Shown here piece after piece: positions 46,661-59,108 of a stretch of 64,000 bases of DNA. This stretch comes from Fragilaria crotonensis (Eukaryota; Bacillariophyta; Fragilariophyceae; Fragilariales; Fragilariaceae). The notes beneath the pieces were generated by a model that made no database searches, had not been told where the DNA came from, and saw nothing but the letters and a program-made list of their open reading frames with translations. The number at the start of each line of letters is the position of its first letter. Position 1 is the first letter of the stretch. Where the stretch lies: positions 1 through 64,000 of the forward strand of contig JAKSYS010000074.1 in NCBI GenBank assembly GCA_022925895.1, read 5' to 3'. The position numbers and the translations under genes are program-made.

Positions 46661-49497
46661 TTGGCCACGCTTCCCAGTGCTCTACGCCGTGTGGGAGCTA
46701 CCCCTCCAAGTAAGGTTGAGCGAATGTTGAGAGGAAGACTCCCAACCTGTTCAGACTATGGGATTTCCCGCCATTTTTCATTCAAGGGAGATGGATTCTT
46801 TTTTTGTCACGCTTGCAATGTGTGGGATTCTCTTCCACCAGACCGGTGTATAAAGTCTTCAAGAGCATCAACAAGACTGGTTTGTACGGCAAGCCATTCG
46901 TCTCTCTTGCATCCGACAAAGTTATGCAAGGAGTATTGTAGGAGGGGACCTATAATGTCTGTTGTCGCAATAAACAACGACTCGGATAGCAGCTTGGATA
47001 GTAGCAGCGGCAGCTCTACTGCTGCAACTGACATCGAAGATGACAAAGGAAATGGAAACAACAATGAAGGTGATGATGATATTCTTGTTGCTCCTATCCG
47101 TGATTGCAATGTACATAGCTGATAATGACACTACTACTAGCACTATACTTCTACTAACTTCAACCAACGTTGTCGACAGAGATGACACTGCTGCTCACAA
47201 CACAAGGACAGGTGCGATGTCGGTAAGCAATAACTTAACAGCAAAGTGTCAAGTGATTCAACTACTGAAGGAGAAGATAGGCATCCTTCAAGAATGGAAT
47301 CTGACAAGCTGATGAGGAGGAGGAGAAAGAAAGCCTCACAAGCTGCAGCTGCGTCGTATCACCATGAATTGTTAGGTGCCATCAATAGTGTCACTGAACG
47401 GCCCAATCGAAGATGGAGTGCATATTGGACTGGTGCTCAAGTTGCTTGCCAAAGTAATATGGAATCATCTCGTATTCCAACCACATTTGTTAAACCTATT
47501 CCAACCACATTTGTTAAAGCTAGCCCGCAAGCATTTGTGAGTGACCATCTTTACACCATTCAGCATACTTCCAGAGATGGACGTGGCTGGAGGAACCCTT
47601 TTTTTATGAAGCTATTGATGTTTTCAGGCGAGTGGAGACTTGTGGAGTCGAGCGGTTCAGAGGCTCCATTATTCCGTTGAAGTCGGAGATCAAATGAACT
47701 GCTGCAACCTGCAACTGTTGAATGGTTTGCTCAGAAGTATTGTCCGTACAGTGTTAAAGTAACAACAAAGGGCGAGGCAAATAGGTTTAACTATGCTCAG
47801 GCAATGCTCTGCATAACCAGAGCATTTTATCTTGATGACATTGGCAAGACGAGAGCATATCTGTTGCCTCATCAATCGACGGTGCTTCACTCTCTAGTAA
47901 AAACCTCTCCATAATTGCTGGTGGGGTCAAGATCACCGACCTTGCAGCTCGATGCCCTTTGACCAAGCGCCCCCTTCTTGATAATCCAGCAACAATGAGT
48001 GCTCAATCGCGGAATTTGTGTATTCCACTAAAGATTATGATGGGTCGCGAGACGAACTAGACATTTAAAGAATTCGGCACTCTCTTTTAATTTCTTGATG
48101 ACCCCTCTGACAAGAAGGCATTAATGCCGAAGGAGATGGAGGGCTTCAAACCCTTTCTTGTATGACTAACTGTGATTTATCGGCACATTGGAAGGGACTT
48201 TGCAAGGGCGGTCCTGCCAAGGTGCACACTTGTTTACCATGCACTGGATGTGCAACCGAGTCGAACTCACTGGCCACTCCGAATGCTACTCTATGCATCC
48301 GATGGTGCCACCACCACTCAAACAATCCTGACTGAATGTGTTTCCATAAACCGATGGCGATGCCAGAAAGAGTTGCATCGATGCAGGTTGAGGTCAAGGA
48401 GCTTCTTGAAACATTGGAAGGGGCAGCCACTAGATGAGATACTACAAGCTGAATCCCAGATAACTCGCTCGGATGTTGAAATCACCATACCCTCGCAAGG
48501 CTCAACATGTGATCCCCAATCCATTCACTACTGTCCAACAAATGCAATTCAAAGGTCATCTTTTTCCAGGCTGGTGACAAATGAGCTGATTCTGCGAGGG
48601 CTTGAAGTAAATGGGAACTTGGAAACCCGCCGAGCACAACTGTTAGATGCATTGAGAGCAGAATCAACTATCAATCGGCTATCGAGTGAAATTTCCCATG
48701 ACGAGGTACAAGAAGGAGCATACCTCCTGGAATAAAACTTCTGGCGATGCTGATCATTGAAGGGCTTCTTTCAAACGCAAAGAAGAAACATCTGTAAACC
48801 TGCATGAATGCTGAAGGGAGACGAGTATCGCAATATATTTCAGATATTGAACAACTAATTAATACATCAATCCTTGGAATTGTCGGTGACCCTTGTCAGT
48901 GGATGTGTCCGTATGATGCAAACAAAAGGAGCTCTGTCCCATTACAATGGACAATGTACGAACTTGTCGTGTGATTGATTCCTTGATACCATGATTGATA
49001 TCTGTGTGACCGGTTCAGAAACATGTGGACAACCTCACTCAACAACAACCGCATTGCAATGATGCTCTTACAGAAAGCGAGATAATTTACCAACGAAACA
49101 ATTGCCACTTATCAGAACCATGCCGATAAGTTCTACCAGGCATGGATTAGGCTTGTGGCAGAAAGAAGGAGTTACAAACTACCTTCACATGAGGAAGAAT
49201 TTGTATCGCTTCTCACATCAACAAGGATGGGAAGCGATGAATTCCTTGATTATGACCTTTTTCTTTCAACGTACGAGTCACGGTGGTGGAGTTAAGGGTG
49301 TAAGCAAGAAGTCACGACTGATACCGATAGCAAGATGGCTCCAATGACGGCATATCTTCCTCTGCAGAGTTCTCGAAGATGACATTTGCCAATTTGCACT
49401 AGAAAACAAGATGCCACAAAACTATCAAGCACAGGCAATATCTGAAGAGGATGATGTATATGATAAGCTTTCCATTAAGGCAAGAATGTTGGATTAA
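46661..49497 (+). pseudogene. Decayed member of a multicopy diatom protein family, possible transposon protein
   Basis: Several plus-strand segments line up as one eroded gene: WSAYWTGAQVACQ and FMKLLMFSGEWRLVESSGS (47.4-47.7 kb); VEWFAQKYCPYSVKVTTKGE and ANRFNYAQAMLCITRAFYLD (47.73-47.85); SIDGASLSSKNLSIIAGGVK and CIPLKIMMGRE (47.87-48.06); a Cys/His-poor middle; SIHYCPTNAIQRSSFSRLVT and LRGLEVNGNLETRR (48.52-48.64); KNLYRFSHQQGWEAMNSLIM and RTSHGGGVKGVSKKSRLIPI (49.19-49.34); final stop at 49495-49497. I recall similar block orders from many uncharacterised diatom proteins present in many copies. No accepted domain or function. High copy number and decay make a mobile-element protein likely but unproven. 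The start is uncertain. A 24-bp tandem duplication lies at 47474-47521. Confidence 0.55.
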
Positions 49498-49644
49498 CTC
49501 CTTTGCTAAGTGAACGTCGGATATTTTCTCTTTCCCAACACGCTCGTTGTTCTGACATGGGTGGCAGCACTGGGCAAGAACCCGTTGCGAATCAGTCATG
49601 CCTATGAGTCGGTAGAGGCATCCGTCAGCAACCTCTAACTCACT

Positions 49645-50842
49645 TCAAATTAAGGATGCAAGCAAGGGATCACACCCTTGGAGACTACAAGCGTATGCAT
49701 AACGACGATATCGAATAATGATAAACAACTCAGCAGATCCATCATACTCGAGGTCCTCTATACCATCACGCTCGGTCCTTGAGTTGTAGATAGGTTTGCT
49801 CTCATCATTCCCCCACACCACGTTGAAAATGCTGTTCTTCCAAAGGGTTTTGGGTAGTGATACCTTTGGAAGGCAACATCGCTGTCCTGCAGTGACTGAC
49901 TCTCCAAAAATGCCGCATAGTTGCCGTAGATGGGCCACTGTTTTGAATCGCCAGACAATGCAGGTCTTCTTGATCCGAGCAGCCTTCACCACCAGGCCAC
50001 TTTCGGTCACTCAATAAACACGAACCCTGGTGGACAATCCAGAGCCAGAATCACCAAACAAGTTTGCAAATTGCCTGTTCAAAAAACTCCAGTCTCTGAT
50101 GTTACATTTGTCAAACGAACTCATTCACGGCCAAACAGACCTTGTTGTTGCAAGTATTGGCCCAATAGCTTTGTAATCTCCATTTTGATGGAGATGATAT
50201 TGTGCCAAATGCGACGAGCAAAGCAATCATGGTATCATGCATTCTTGTAACAAGATGGAAATGGAAGACAGCAATAGCCATCTGGCACCTCCTCAAGTGA
50301 TGGTTGTAGTGGTAGAGAACTTCCGCCACCATTCGAACAAGGAGTCTATATTGCAATATGAATGCCAAAATCATTCCTTGTTGGCAGGTTAAGAAAAGAT
50401 TTGATGGATCCCTTAGGGATGCCATAGTGAACCACAAACGACAAGTTCACGATGTCAACAGTTGGGATGACACGTAGCTCAGGACAATCTCAGTCAATTG
50501 CCTCAGATGGTTTTCAATCTTCATGTCGAGATGCACAAAGCCCTCTGTTTGCTGGGCCTCCTTCATATGCCTGAAGATATTGACGCTGACTGATGATGAC
50601 GGGCTGTTGGTCACAGCAACAATTCTTGCAACAAAATTGTCCCGGTCCTTTTCCAATGGCGAAGTACTAGGACTTCTACCCACCAGAAGAATAAACGTTC
50701 CCGGGAGAAGATCAGCCTTTAGTGTCTGTGAATAACATGACACCCCTTCACCAACAGCAGGTTCGGCCTGATCCCACGGAGTGCTTGATCGAGGGTCTGG
50801 TGCTGCTGCGGCTTGAGCTTCTGCTGCCATGCTCGCTTGCAT
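49645..50842 (-). pseudogene. Decayed ORF of unknown family, convergent with the preceding one
   Basis: Open stretches at 50842-50447, 50437-50111 and 50010-49645 appear to be one gene starting at the ATG at 50840-50842. It begins Ala-rich, then LPGTFILLVGRSPS and DNFVARIVAVTNSP, then LTCQQGMILAFILQYRLLVR and MVAEVLYHYN, then MAIAVFHFHLVTRMHDTMIA and FGTISSPSKWRLQSYWANTC, and at the end FKTVAHLRQLCGIFGESVTA and GQRCCLPK. I cannot name a domain. It ends about 150 bp from the end of the plus-strand region, tail-to-tail. Both may belong to one mobile element. Confidence 0.45.
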
Positions 50843-53097
50843 GCTAATCCAGTGTACCAGCTGTCGACGTTGGCGTCAATGGTTCCAGGTATCTGGCTGA
50901 CCTTGTTGCAGCAACGATGAAAAATCTGGAACCGTTAAAAAATGCTACAACATAGTATACATAGAAAAAAGGGGTTTCAGAACGTTTTTAATCAAATCCG
51001 CCTGATACTTAAGAAGTACTTTAGAAGTCGTGAAATATGACATGCTGATAGTTTCAAATACAGTTACCTGAATAAAAGGTCATCTGCAAAATGGTCAAGG
51101 CATTGATGAGGTCATTTTGCTCTTTGGTTGCTATTGTGTACTGAACGAATTTTTCACTTCGTGAATTCTCGTTTTGAACCGATTCCTCAATTTTGATCAT
51201 TAACGCAATTTCTTTTTTTTTGGCTCTCTGGTTTTTATTCAAAAATCCACCTCCTCGCTTTGGGTGGCGGTGGCTTTTTGTTTTCAAGCTTAAAAGGTGT
51301 TTTTCAAAGAAATCGTAGCATATACAAAGTACTGTGGACTGTGGACTGCCTTCCACTGTAAACAACTTGTTACTGTATGACTTAACAATACTACAGTCTA
51401 CAGGAGTATCAAACTTCTCCACATTCAGATATGCAGTTGCAAACAACAAAAAAGTTTGGATTAGGATGTAAATATATGTTAAAGAACAATTGACTTGGTG
51501 TTATTGCAAGCATCCAATGTAGAATATTGGGTCCAACATCAAATAAGATGAATGTAGAATGAAAGGCCCGACCAAGTAAAACACAAGTGTTTTTTAATGT
51601 TATTTGGTGCTTTTTTAATCCACCTCAGCAAAAATCGGGATCGGTGGTTTTTCACAAGTGCACTGAGGCACTGTACAAGCCTGGACAAACAAGGCCATGA
51701 ATGCCTTAATTCTTGTGCTTTCTGGAACTGTGAGAGTGGGAAAGCTGTAACTGGCACAGCACGTCGTGACGCTGGCTGTGTGTCAAACATCAATAATCAT
51801 AATAAGAAATGCTTGGACTACGCTGATGATCATCACAACTTTGCACAGGCAAGATACATTCTCCAGTGATGAATAGTGAACAAAATGTTGTGTTCAGAAC
51901 ACAGATCATCTTGACCACAACCATCCACTAGTTCCCTCCGATTTGCTGCAAAACAATTGACTTGCTTTCTCCCGCTTGCTTCTCTATCCGATCACCAAGA
52001 ATAACTTTCTGCACATTGCAGTCCATGCAATACAATGTCATTGAAGTAAAAAGCTTTCTCAAATCTCCACATTCCCAGCATGAGGCTGAAGAAGGTAGGG
52101 ACAGTGCTTACTCTGCTGTCACTATCAAAGAAAAGAGAAGTCCCAGATTGCTCAATTGCTTATTGGTGGGAACCAGCAGTAATGGTGGGAGCCACCTTTT
52201 TTGATGAAGGATGCATAGTGGCAGCAACTTTGGGATCATGCTTCTTGACATCAACATGACCAATTTGTTACTGAAAGATGTGAGACTATTCCAAAGCTAC
52301 AACTGATGCTGTTGCCAATCTTCACTTATTGCACGGAGGCAGTATTCTTGCCTGCTGATCCAAGGTAGCCACCAGCCAGTCATGACGAACTTACCAAAAT
52401 TCCGGTTGTGCCTTCCATTCCAACAGTCCTGCTTACTCATACACCCTTGTTCCTGACGATGCAATTAGGTAGAGAAGTGTTAGGGTCAGGAACTTGCCAA
52501 AGGGTGCATGTGCTGCAATTGGAACTCTGTTAACCCATTGCGGAGGAGCGCTCGCCGCAGTGGTGATACAATGATCATTTCGTGACGTCATAATCACATT
52601 TTTTCGATCCAGAGTACTGTACCTGTAAAATAATACCAGATATTGTGCGCAAGGGATGTTCAAGGCGAAAACCAGCTGTATCATACCATCATACTCGTGC
52701 TAGCGTCGTACTGTATGGTTTCGATTTTCGGGGTTTTCGACCTGTCCCATGTCCCATGTCCCGCGTCAACTTGTGTCCCGTGAATTCTTGTGCCAGTGAC
52801 GCATTGATGAAAGATGAAATAGCGGTTCTCATTTTTGGTTTGTTCCACTTGTTCATTCCCATGTCACATTTTAGAACCCGAACACCTCGATCATCACATC
52901 ACCCGTTTGATAGGCCCGTCACTCTCTTCGAACACAGTTTGTAGAACAGCATTATGGCGTAAAATACTTGTATTCGGGTTCTAGTAGTATGCTAAAAGTA
53001 CCTGGTACAAGAACATATTCACACAAATCTTCAGAAAGAGACACGACAACTCAACGAATACAAAGCACAACGCGTATCGCATAAAGCAACCGTCTCC
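50843..53097. other. 2.25 kb without recognisable gene
   Basis: Short frames on both strands (for example minus 51449-51054) with low-complexity Lys/Asn-rich content and no domain. Possibly more eroded mobile DNA. No terminal repeats found by eye. Confidence 0.4.
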
Positions 53098-53892
53098 ATG
53101 ATAATCTTCTACGCTTGTAAATCAAACCTGCTTGTTGAAGCCATTCGCAATCGAAGCTGGAATGAAATAATCGAGATATGTGAATCTCAATCAGAGCACA
53201 GCCATTCTGCCCAAATGGCGAAACAATGGTGTCGAATCAAGCTGACTGGTGAGAAGTCCGCATGTGTCATCATGCTACCTCTTCACTACATCGTCATCAT
53301 GGCTGATGGCAGCAAGGAAAGCCTGCAAGCCGTCGAGGCTGTAGCTAAACTCCACCCTCATGCCTTGGAATGTAAGGAATCGTCTCTCGCGGACTCCTCC
53401 ATCTGGCATGCCTTCACGAGGACTACATGCTGGGAATCGGTGGGTGCAACCATTTGATTCTATTCCTCCTTCACGCCTACCCGGATGCTGCCATGGAACG
53501 AGATCGTCTCCTTCGAACGCCGCTTCACTATGCGGCCGCCAATGATGCCAATGTGGGTGAACGAGCCTTGCACGAGTTACTGGAGTCGTACCCCGAGGCC
53601 ACGACGGCACGAGATGGACAGGGTGGTTGCCACTCCATGTCGCGTGTCATTACAAATCAATTTTAGAACGATACAAGCCTTGAATGCAGTCAACCCTGAT
53701 GCCGTTGTTGCCATGACACCATTGGATCTTGAAACACCGTACGAACTGGTCCAAAAGCAAAGCGACATTGGCTTTAAAGATAAGTACGAAATCTTGGATT
53801 TCTTGGCAGAAAAGGCCAAGTACTACGTTCCAACGCCAACTCCTTTCATGGACAGTTTCGTGTCGGATAACTTCATTCATCCTATTTACTAG
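53098..53892 (+). pseudogene. Ankyrin-like repeat protein, frame-broken
   Basis: Starts at the ATG at 53098 (MIIFYACKSNLLVEAIRNRS). Ankyrin-like motifs appear in successive frames: MLPLHYIVIMADGSKESLQA followed by KLHPHALE; then LHLACLHED, ILFLLHAYPDAAMERD and TPLHYAAANDANVGERAL; then LPLHVACHYKSILERY; then a C-terminal segment MTPLDLETPYELVQKQSDIG. The reading frame changes about three times (near 53393, 53620 and 53680), while the motif content stays good. The repeat type TPLHxA...LLxxYPxA is common in diatom ankyrin proteins and suggests protein binding. It could be a young pseudogene or a gene with assembly indels. Confidence 0.65.
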
Positions 53893-54160
53893 GTGTAACA
53901 ACCTATGCTCTCATGCACCACATAAACGGGGTAGAGTAATGGAGTATGAGTAAGACTAAATAAAAGAAATCTGCATTTCAATTCAATGGACGAAAATGGC
54001 AAAGTTAAGTTAAGAGGGCAGTCTCAGCAACTACCGTAACAATGATAACAATCACCATGAATGCACTCTATCGTAGCGTCGTGTGCGTCTTCAGTATATT
54101 TCAGTAAAATAATGTCTCCGATCTAATTCTCAAAGAATCATGCACTTCCCTTGTGGTAAA

Positions 54161-55248
54161 CTAAAGCAGCCCAATCGCCTTGAATTCCTTAATTGCCATG
54201 AAATAAATCAAGACCAACCAACTGAGTTGAAGAGCCGACAATCCCACCAAACAAAACCCATGCATTTTAATGACAAATCTTCGTTTCTCCACTTCTGGAT
54301 TGTTTCCTTTCAAACACGCCAGAGCATCACGCGCAAAGTAATAACTCAAAATGGGCCACAAAATGGCACGACAAATGATAAAGAAAATGACAAAAACGAC
54401 CCCAATCACCACCTTGGTGATGGGGAATGCATCGCCCAATCCCACAACACCGTGATCGTCATCGAAATTGGCCAAGATGCACAAAATGCCAGTGGAAACT
54501 TCGGAAATGCCAAAGAAGAATGTTGCGTATTCTAAACAAAAGCCAGGATAAAGCGCTCCCCAACAGACGGACAAACTAAGAACGTGATGAAAGATGTATT
54601 CTGGCCCATCGTTCCAAACAATCGTATCGGCCATGTTCTTGAGCTGATAGGCCAAGAAGAAGGTGGACAGGTAGAAGGAGGATGGAGCGTAGGAGTAGCC
54701 TCTGTGCTCGGCAGCATTCGCCGGGAATGCCTTTGCATCTCCCATAGCCGCCTTGAGAACATTGGTCAAGAATGGACTCCGATTGGCCCATCCCATGTAG
54801 GCACAGATGAAACAACTCAACGTGTCGACGCCCAAATGACGGGCTAGAATGAAACGATTCGTTTCATTTTGTAAAATGTCGTGAGAATCCTGTAGGTGAA
54901 TTGAATACGTTAGTTATGATTTGATGTGTTGGGCACTGCATTGGTATAACCTCGTGTACAGAGTAATTACTGTCAAAATGTGTAGGTGTCTGCGTGACGT
55001 TCATATTCAGTACTCGAGGTACGGTACCGAATTGAAGCCAATGTACAACATGACACACGTTAACAAAGACACCGTACCTTGAACGAAAGCAACAACGCTC
55101 GAGTCAAGTGCTCCGTGACAGCCAATGCGAGAATCATGACAGAAGCCGTTGCCAACGTTGATGACACGGGAGGAACTGTCGACCCACAATCCTTGGTGCT
55201 TGTCATGAATAGAGGATGTTTCCTCGTCATTGCATTAGACTCGCGCAT
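54161..55248 (-). CDS. TLC-domain (TRAM/LAG/CLN8-like) membrane protein
   Basis: Two exons, 55248-55078 and 54889-54161, joined over a 188-nt GT-AG intron; about 299 residues. Splicing joins LLLSFK to DSHDILQNETNRF in phase 0. The protein has several hydrophobic segments: one in exon 1 (TLATASVMILALAVTEHL) and about five in exon 2. The central motif YQLKNMADTIVWNDGPEYIF followed by HHVLSLSVC, with the His pair, fits TLC-type domains found in ceramide synthases, CLN8 and related lipid-sensing or lipid-synthesis proteins of the ER. The conserved ceramide-synthase signature itself is not evident, so a TLCD/CLN8-like role is more likely. Substrate unknown. Confidence 0.75.
54890..55077 (-). other. 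Intron of the TLC gene
   Basis: GTACGGTG ... CACCTACAG on the minus strand, 188 nt, phase 0. Confidence 0.8.
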
Positions 55249-55941
55249 ATTATTTAATGTTTGTTTGTATGAATAGAAGTAGAATTTGTAGCTTGTCGAT
55301 TTGAAAGTCGGGTTTATTGACAATGCTGCTTTTTATGTGCTGCCAGGTGAGAAGAGGACCTCGAGAGCAATGAAGCAGGATTGTATAGATGAGAAATGTG
55401 ACAAGCTCCAAGAGCCAAACTGCAGTACAAATGTACGATTTCGACCTTGGAACGCGATGACACGCCGAAAATTGTTGGTGGGCGTTGTCTCAATGACGAT
55501 GACGATGGATCGTCGGCAGTTTCCGAGAGATGTGTGTGCCGGACCACGTCGAACATTTTGCGAACTGGGATACCAATACTGTACCGTAGTACCAAGATAC
55601 ATGTGAAAATACTTCGTACAGTGGAGAACATGACAAAAGAAACCCGAACCCGAAAGCGTGCAGACATACCGTGGGCTGTTGTCATTAGTCATTAGTCATA
55701 TGCTCCAAGCTCCGAGACTATGCATACAGAGTAACATTTCGTCGGAATACACTTCGGAGAGTTGCTTGCTGTACATCTAGCGTACAAGTAGAGCTAGAGT
55801 CTAGCTCCACGACAAGCCGGAGCAATTTACTGGGGTACCATCTAGATTCCTCTCTTCTCATTTTTTGTGAACGTTGCTCGAGTAGAAGACTAAAAACCAT
55901 TTCTAGTGTCTAGGTCAACCCTGTATCCTATACTGATCCCT
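55249..55941. other. Spacer
   Basis: Between the TLC gene start and the ATPase stop, both minus strand. Open frames here show no domain. Confidence 0.45.
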
Positions 55942-58900
55942 TCATTGGCATCTCCAGTTGCGCCACTTCTCTTCCATTTCCCACGAAATTGCGGAATTTG
56001 CTGCTTTTATCAGATTCGAATAGCGATAGGTCAAGAGATATACCCGGGAAGTAAAGTCTCGAATTTTCTTCAAGACATCGAGCCACAGCCAACGCACCCC
56101 AAGACACCCACATATCATACGCGCTAATGATGTAGCTTCAGCGTAGGTCATTCCATCGTCGGACCGAAGCATTGCCCTGCTTGCCAACTGAGTCGCAAGT
56201 GCAGCATCTTGCATGAATTTGGCCTTGATCGACATCTGGATGGCATCATCGTACTTCGATCGTAAGAGCTGACCATTCTTCACCGTCAAGCTCTCATACT
56301 CTGCTTCGAGGATCGAAAGCTTATGCTCGAGGTTCACGGCCTTCTTTTCGACCCAACTTCGCATGACGGAAATATGTTTGGCGGCCTCCTTAAAGTACTT
56401 CCGTTTTCCCGTATGTCGAGCGTTTTCAATGGCGATCAATCCAAAGAAAAACACGCGCACCTGGTAAAGAACATGCGCCTTCATGAAGCCAATGTTAAGG
56501 GATCGGAGTTTTGCCGACATTTTAGAGGCCAAGTCAAAGTCACCGACGTAGAACGATATCTGCATCAAATACGACCATCGCGCCTGCTCTCCAACGACAT
56601 TCTCGTTTCCCACCAAATGCTGCTTGTTCATCGCTTCACCGGAATCCATGTCACACGGGTCGTTGCTCAGACCAGACAAGTTCAGCACGCATTGCCAGAT
56701 GGGTAGGATTTGGAGAAAAATCGTCTTCTGGCCGTATTCCAACATTTGACTGGAGAACTTCTCGATATCCCGCAAAAGCAGAGGAAGTTCCTTTGCGCAG
56801 TAATAAGACATGCTGAAGTAATTGTTTATCAGCATGAATGCTGTAAAGGATCACCCTGCGTCAAAGCTGATGCGTGGCCCAAAAGCATGGGAGGGATGCA
56901 ATCAAGCAGAGGCGTTCCTTGCCAGGGACTTGTCATGCTGTACGCCCAGAAGACAACACGACCATCCAATGTGGAAGGGTTAAGTCTCTCAGACATGCTC
57001 AATGCAAGCTGCCCCAGTCGATATCCTCGGCGAGCATGCCTCTCGCTGATTAGGTACGTGCCAAGAATGACAAAGGCTTCAGGGCTCAATTCCGTTACAC
57101 CATGAACGATATTGAAATGGACAGCTTTGAGCAAGATCAAAGAACTGAGATGGACCATACCAAGAGTCTCAACTGGGATCGTCATTAGGTTCAGTACCTT
57201 GAGGATGGCAATTACGTTCAATTCTTTGACTCTCGGTAGATTCAAAATCGCTGCGTCGTCCATTCCATTCAACTTTTCCATCACTCTGCAACGCTGCACA
57301 TGAGCATGCCACTTTACGAACTGCGACGGAAAATCGACCCCGAGTTCCTGCAAGAATGCCAGTGACGAGGTTACAAATTCCTTGAGTTTACACTCGGCTT
57401 TCAAGATCTCCAGGCGCGTGAGATTAGCGCGGACGAAAGCGGGCTCTGAGGGATTGTTGGACAGGACCTCTTCGATTGCCTCAACGCTGGCATCGAACTT
57501 GCCATTATAGTATTGAACTTCGGCGAGACTGACAAACATGGACTGTGTCAATTCATGATGATCCGACCACTTGCTACCAGAGATCTTGTTCAAGAGCTCA
57601 ATGCCTTTTGCGAAATAGTTGGCAGCGACGACAAATGCCGACAATTCAATGGCCTTTTTCCCCACAGTATTGCATAATGTAGCCACTTCCAGCATCATCG
57701 CATCCTCATCAATATGGATCAACCCCATGACCAAATGGTCAGCGCATAAGAAAAGCAACGAATCTTGGGGCGTCGGTATGCCCTTGAGGTGATTCCAAAT
57801 CAGCAGACCGATCCGTAGATGTAGCTTTGCCAAGTCATCACCTTGTGGCAGGTGTAACAGGCACGCTTCGTGAATGGTGTCCTGAAGGAACATGACATGC
57901 CCATCGGGTTGCAGTTCCAGCAAGCTCTCGTCAAAGCAAATTTTAAGAATTTTATCCACATTGAGTCGTTCTCCAGGTAGTGCCTCCTGTATCACATGGA
58001 GTAACATTGGTTCGAAAACGTCGCCAAGACATGCACTGAGAAACAGAACACGTTGAACATTCGAAGGAAGGCGCTTAATCCGATTCGATACCAGGTCTAC
58101 AAGTTGTTCCGGCACTGGTGTATTTCGAATCTTTTTCCAAATCCCAATGCCATCGAGATGTGGAACTATCATAAACGAGCGTGTTTTGATTCCTCCACTC
58201 TTCCAAAATGTGGAGTGCCGCAAACAAGTTCCCGGCTGTCTTGGTCATTAAATGTGTCGCAAGATTCAATGTATCTGCCTCCCCTCATTCTCATCACGAC
58301 AGAGAGGAACGTATTGAATTGTTCCAAGGTCAAATGTTCCACATGTATAACAGTCATTGCCTTGGACTGAGTCTTGGATTTGGAGACACGTTCTTTCCAT
58401 AGACTGACACGTTGACCCAGCACATCCGTCGCGTCGCCGTCGTCACTGAGAGAAATGGTGACGGCGACGATAAAATTCGTCTGATCACGATCACTGGCAA
58501 TAAATTCCAAAATATCCAAACTAGCATCATCGGCCCATTGCAGGTCTTGTAGGTACAGTATGACGGGTAAGGTGGAGTGTTTTGCAACGATGCGTAGGAA
58601 TGCACGAATTGCAAACTTGATTTTGGTGAGCAAATCCTTTCGATCGTCCATACTGGATTCGGCACGGGATGTGGGTGATGAGCTTCGGGGCGTTCGGATT
58701 TCATCCTTGACAATAAGATTTTGAAATGTTGGAATAACAGTTAATAAGGTAGAAACATCAGTGTCATTCATTTCGTGTGAACTCGATATGCTATTCGATA
58801 CTTCTTCTTTCATCGTCTTGTTTCGGCAGATACATCTGACAAAATCGACGCAGGCACTGACAATGGCGGCAAAAAGGAGAATTTGGATTGGCACCAAACT

Positions 58901-59108
58901 TGCCACTTCCAAACAATGACTTGTGTCCATGACTCAGGTATTGCACGATACTGGCTTTGCCAGCACCCGACGGCCCCTCGATAAATACCAATTCTCGGCT
59001 CCCTAGTTTGGCCCGTTCCACGACTTGTTCGAGAACCGTCACTTCCTGTTCTCGTCCGACAAGCCACCAATGCTTGGCATTAAGGTCCAATTGTCCTTGT
59101 TCCACCAT
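55942..59108 (-). CDS. Large AAA_16 ATPase with TPR-like region, several single-base frame breaks
   Basis: From the ATG at 59106-59108. It opens with a short N terminus and WLVGREQEVTVLEQVVERAK, then the P-loop FIEGPSGAGKASIVQYL (near 58960), where the residue after the Lys is Ala rather than Ser/Thr. Walker B-like VILYLQDLQWADDASLDILE lies near 58530. Then come TKTAGNLFAALHILEEW, followed by RWHWDLEKIRNT and SNRIKRLPSNVQRVLFLSA, and a long helical TPR-like region with repeated YFAKGIELLNK-type helices to the stop at 55942. About 1040 residues in all. This order matches COG3899-type AAA_16 ATPases, which usually carry kinase or cyclase output domains; none is seen here. Four frame breaks (near 58880, 58285, 58130 and 56845) occur, the first three in short T, G and A runs. 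They look like indel errors, though decay is possible. Likely an intracellular signalling protein. Confidence 0.75.
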
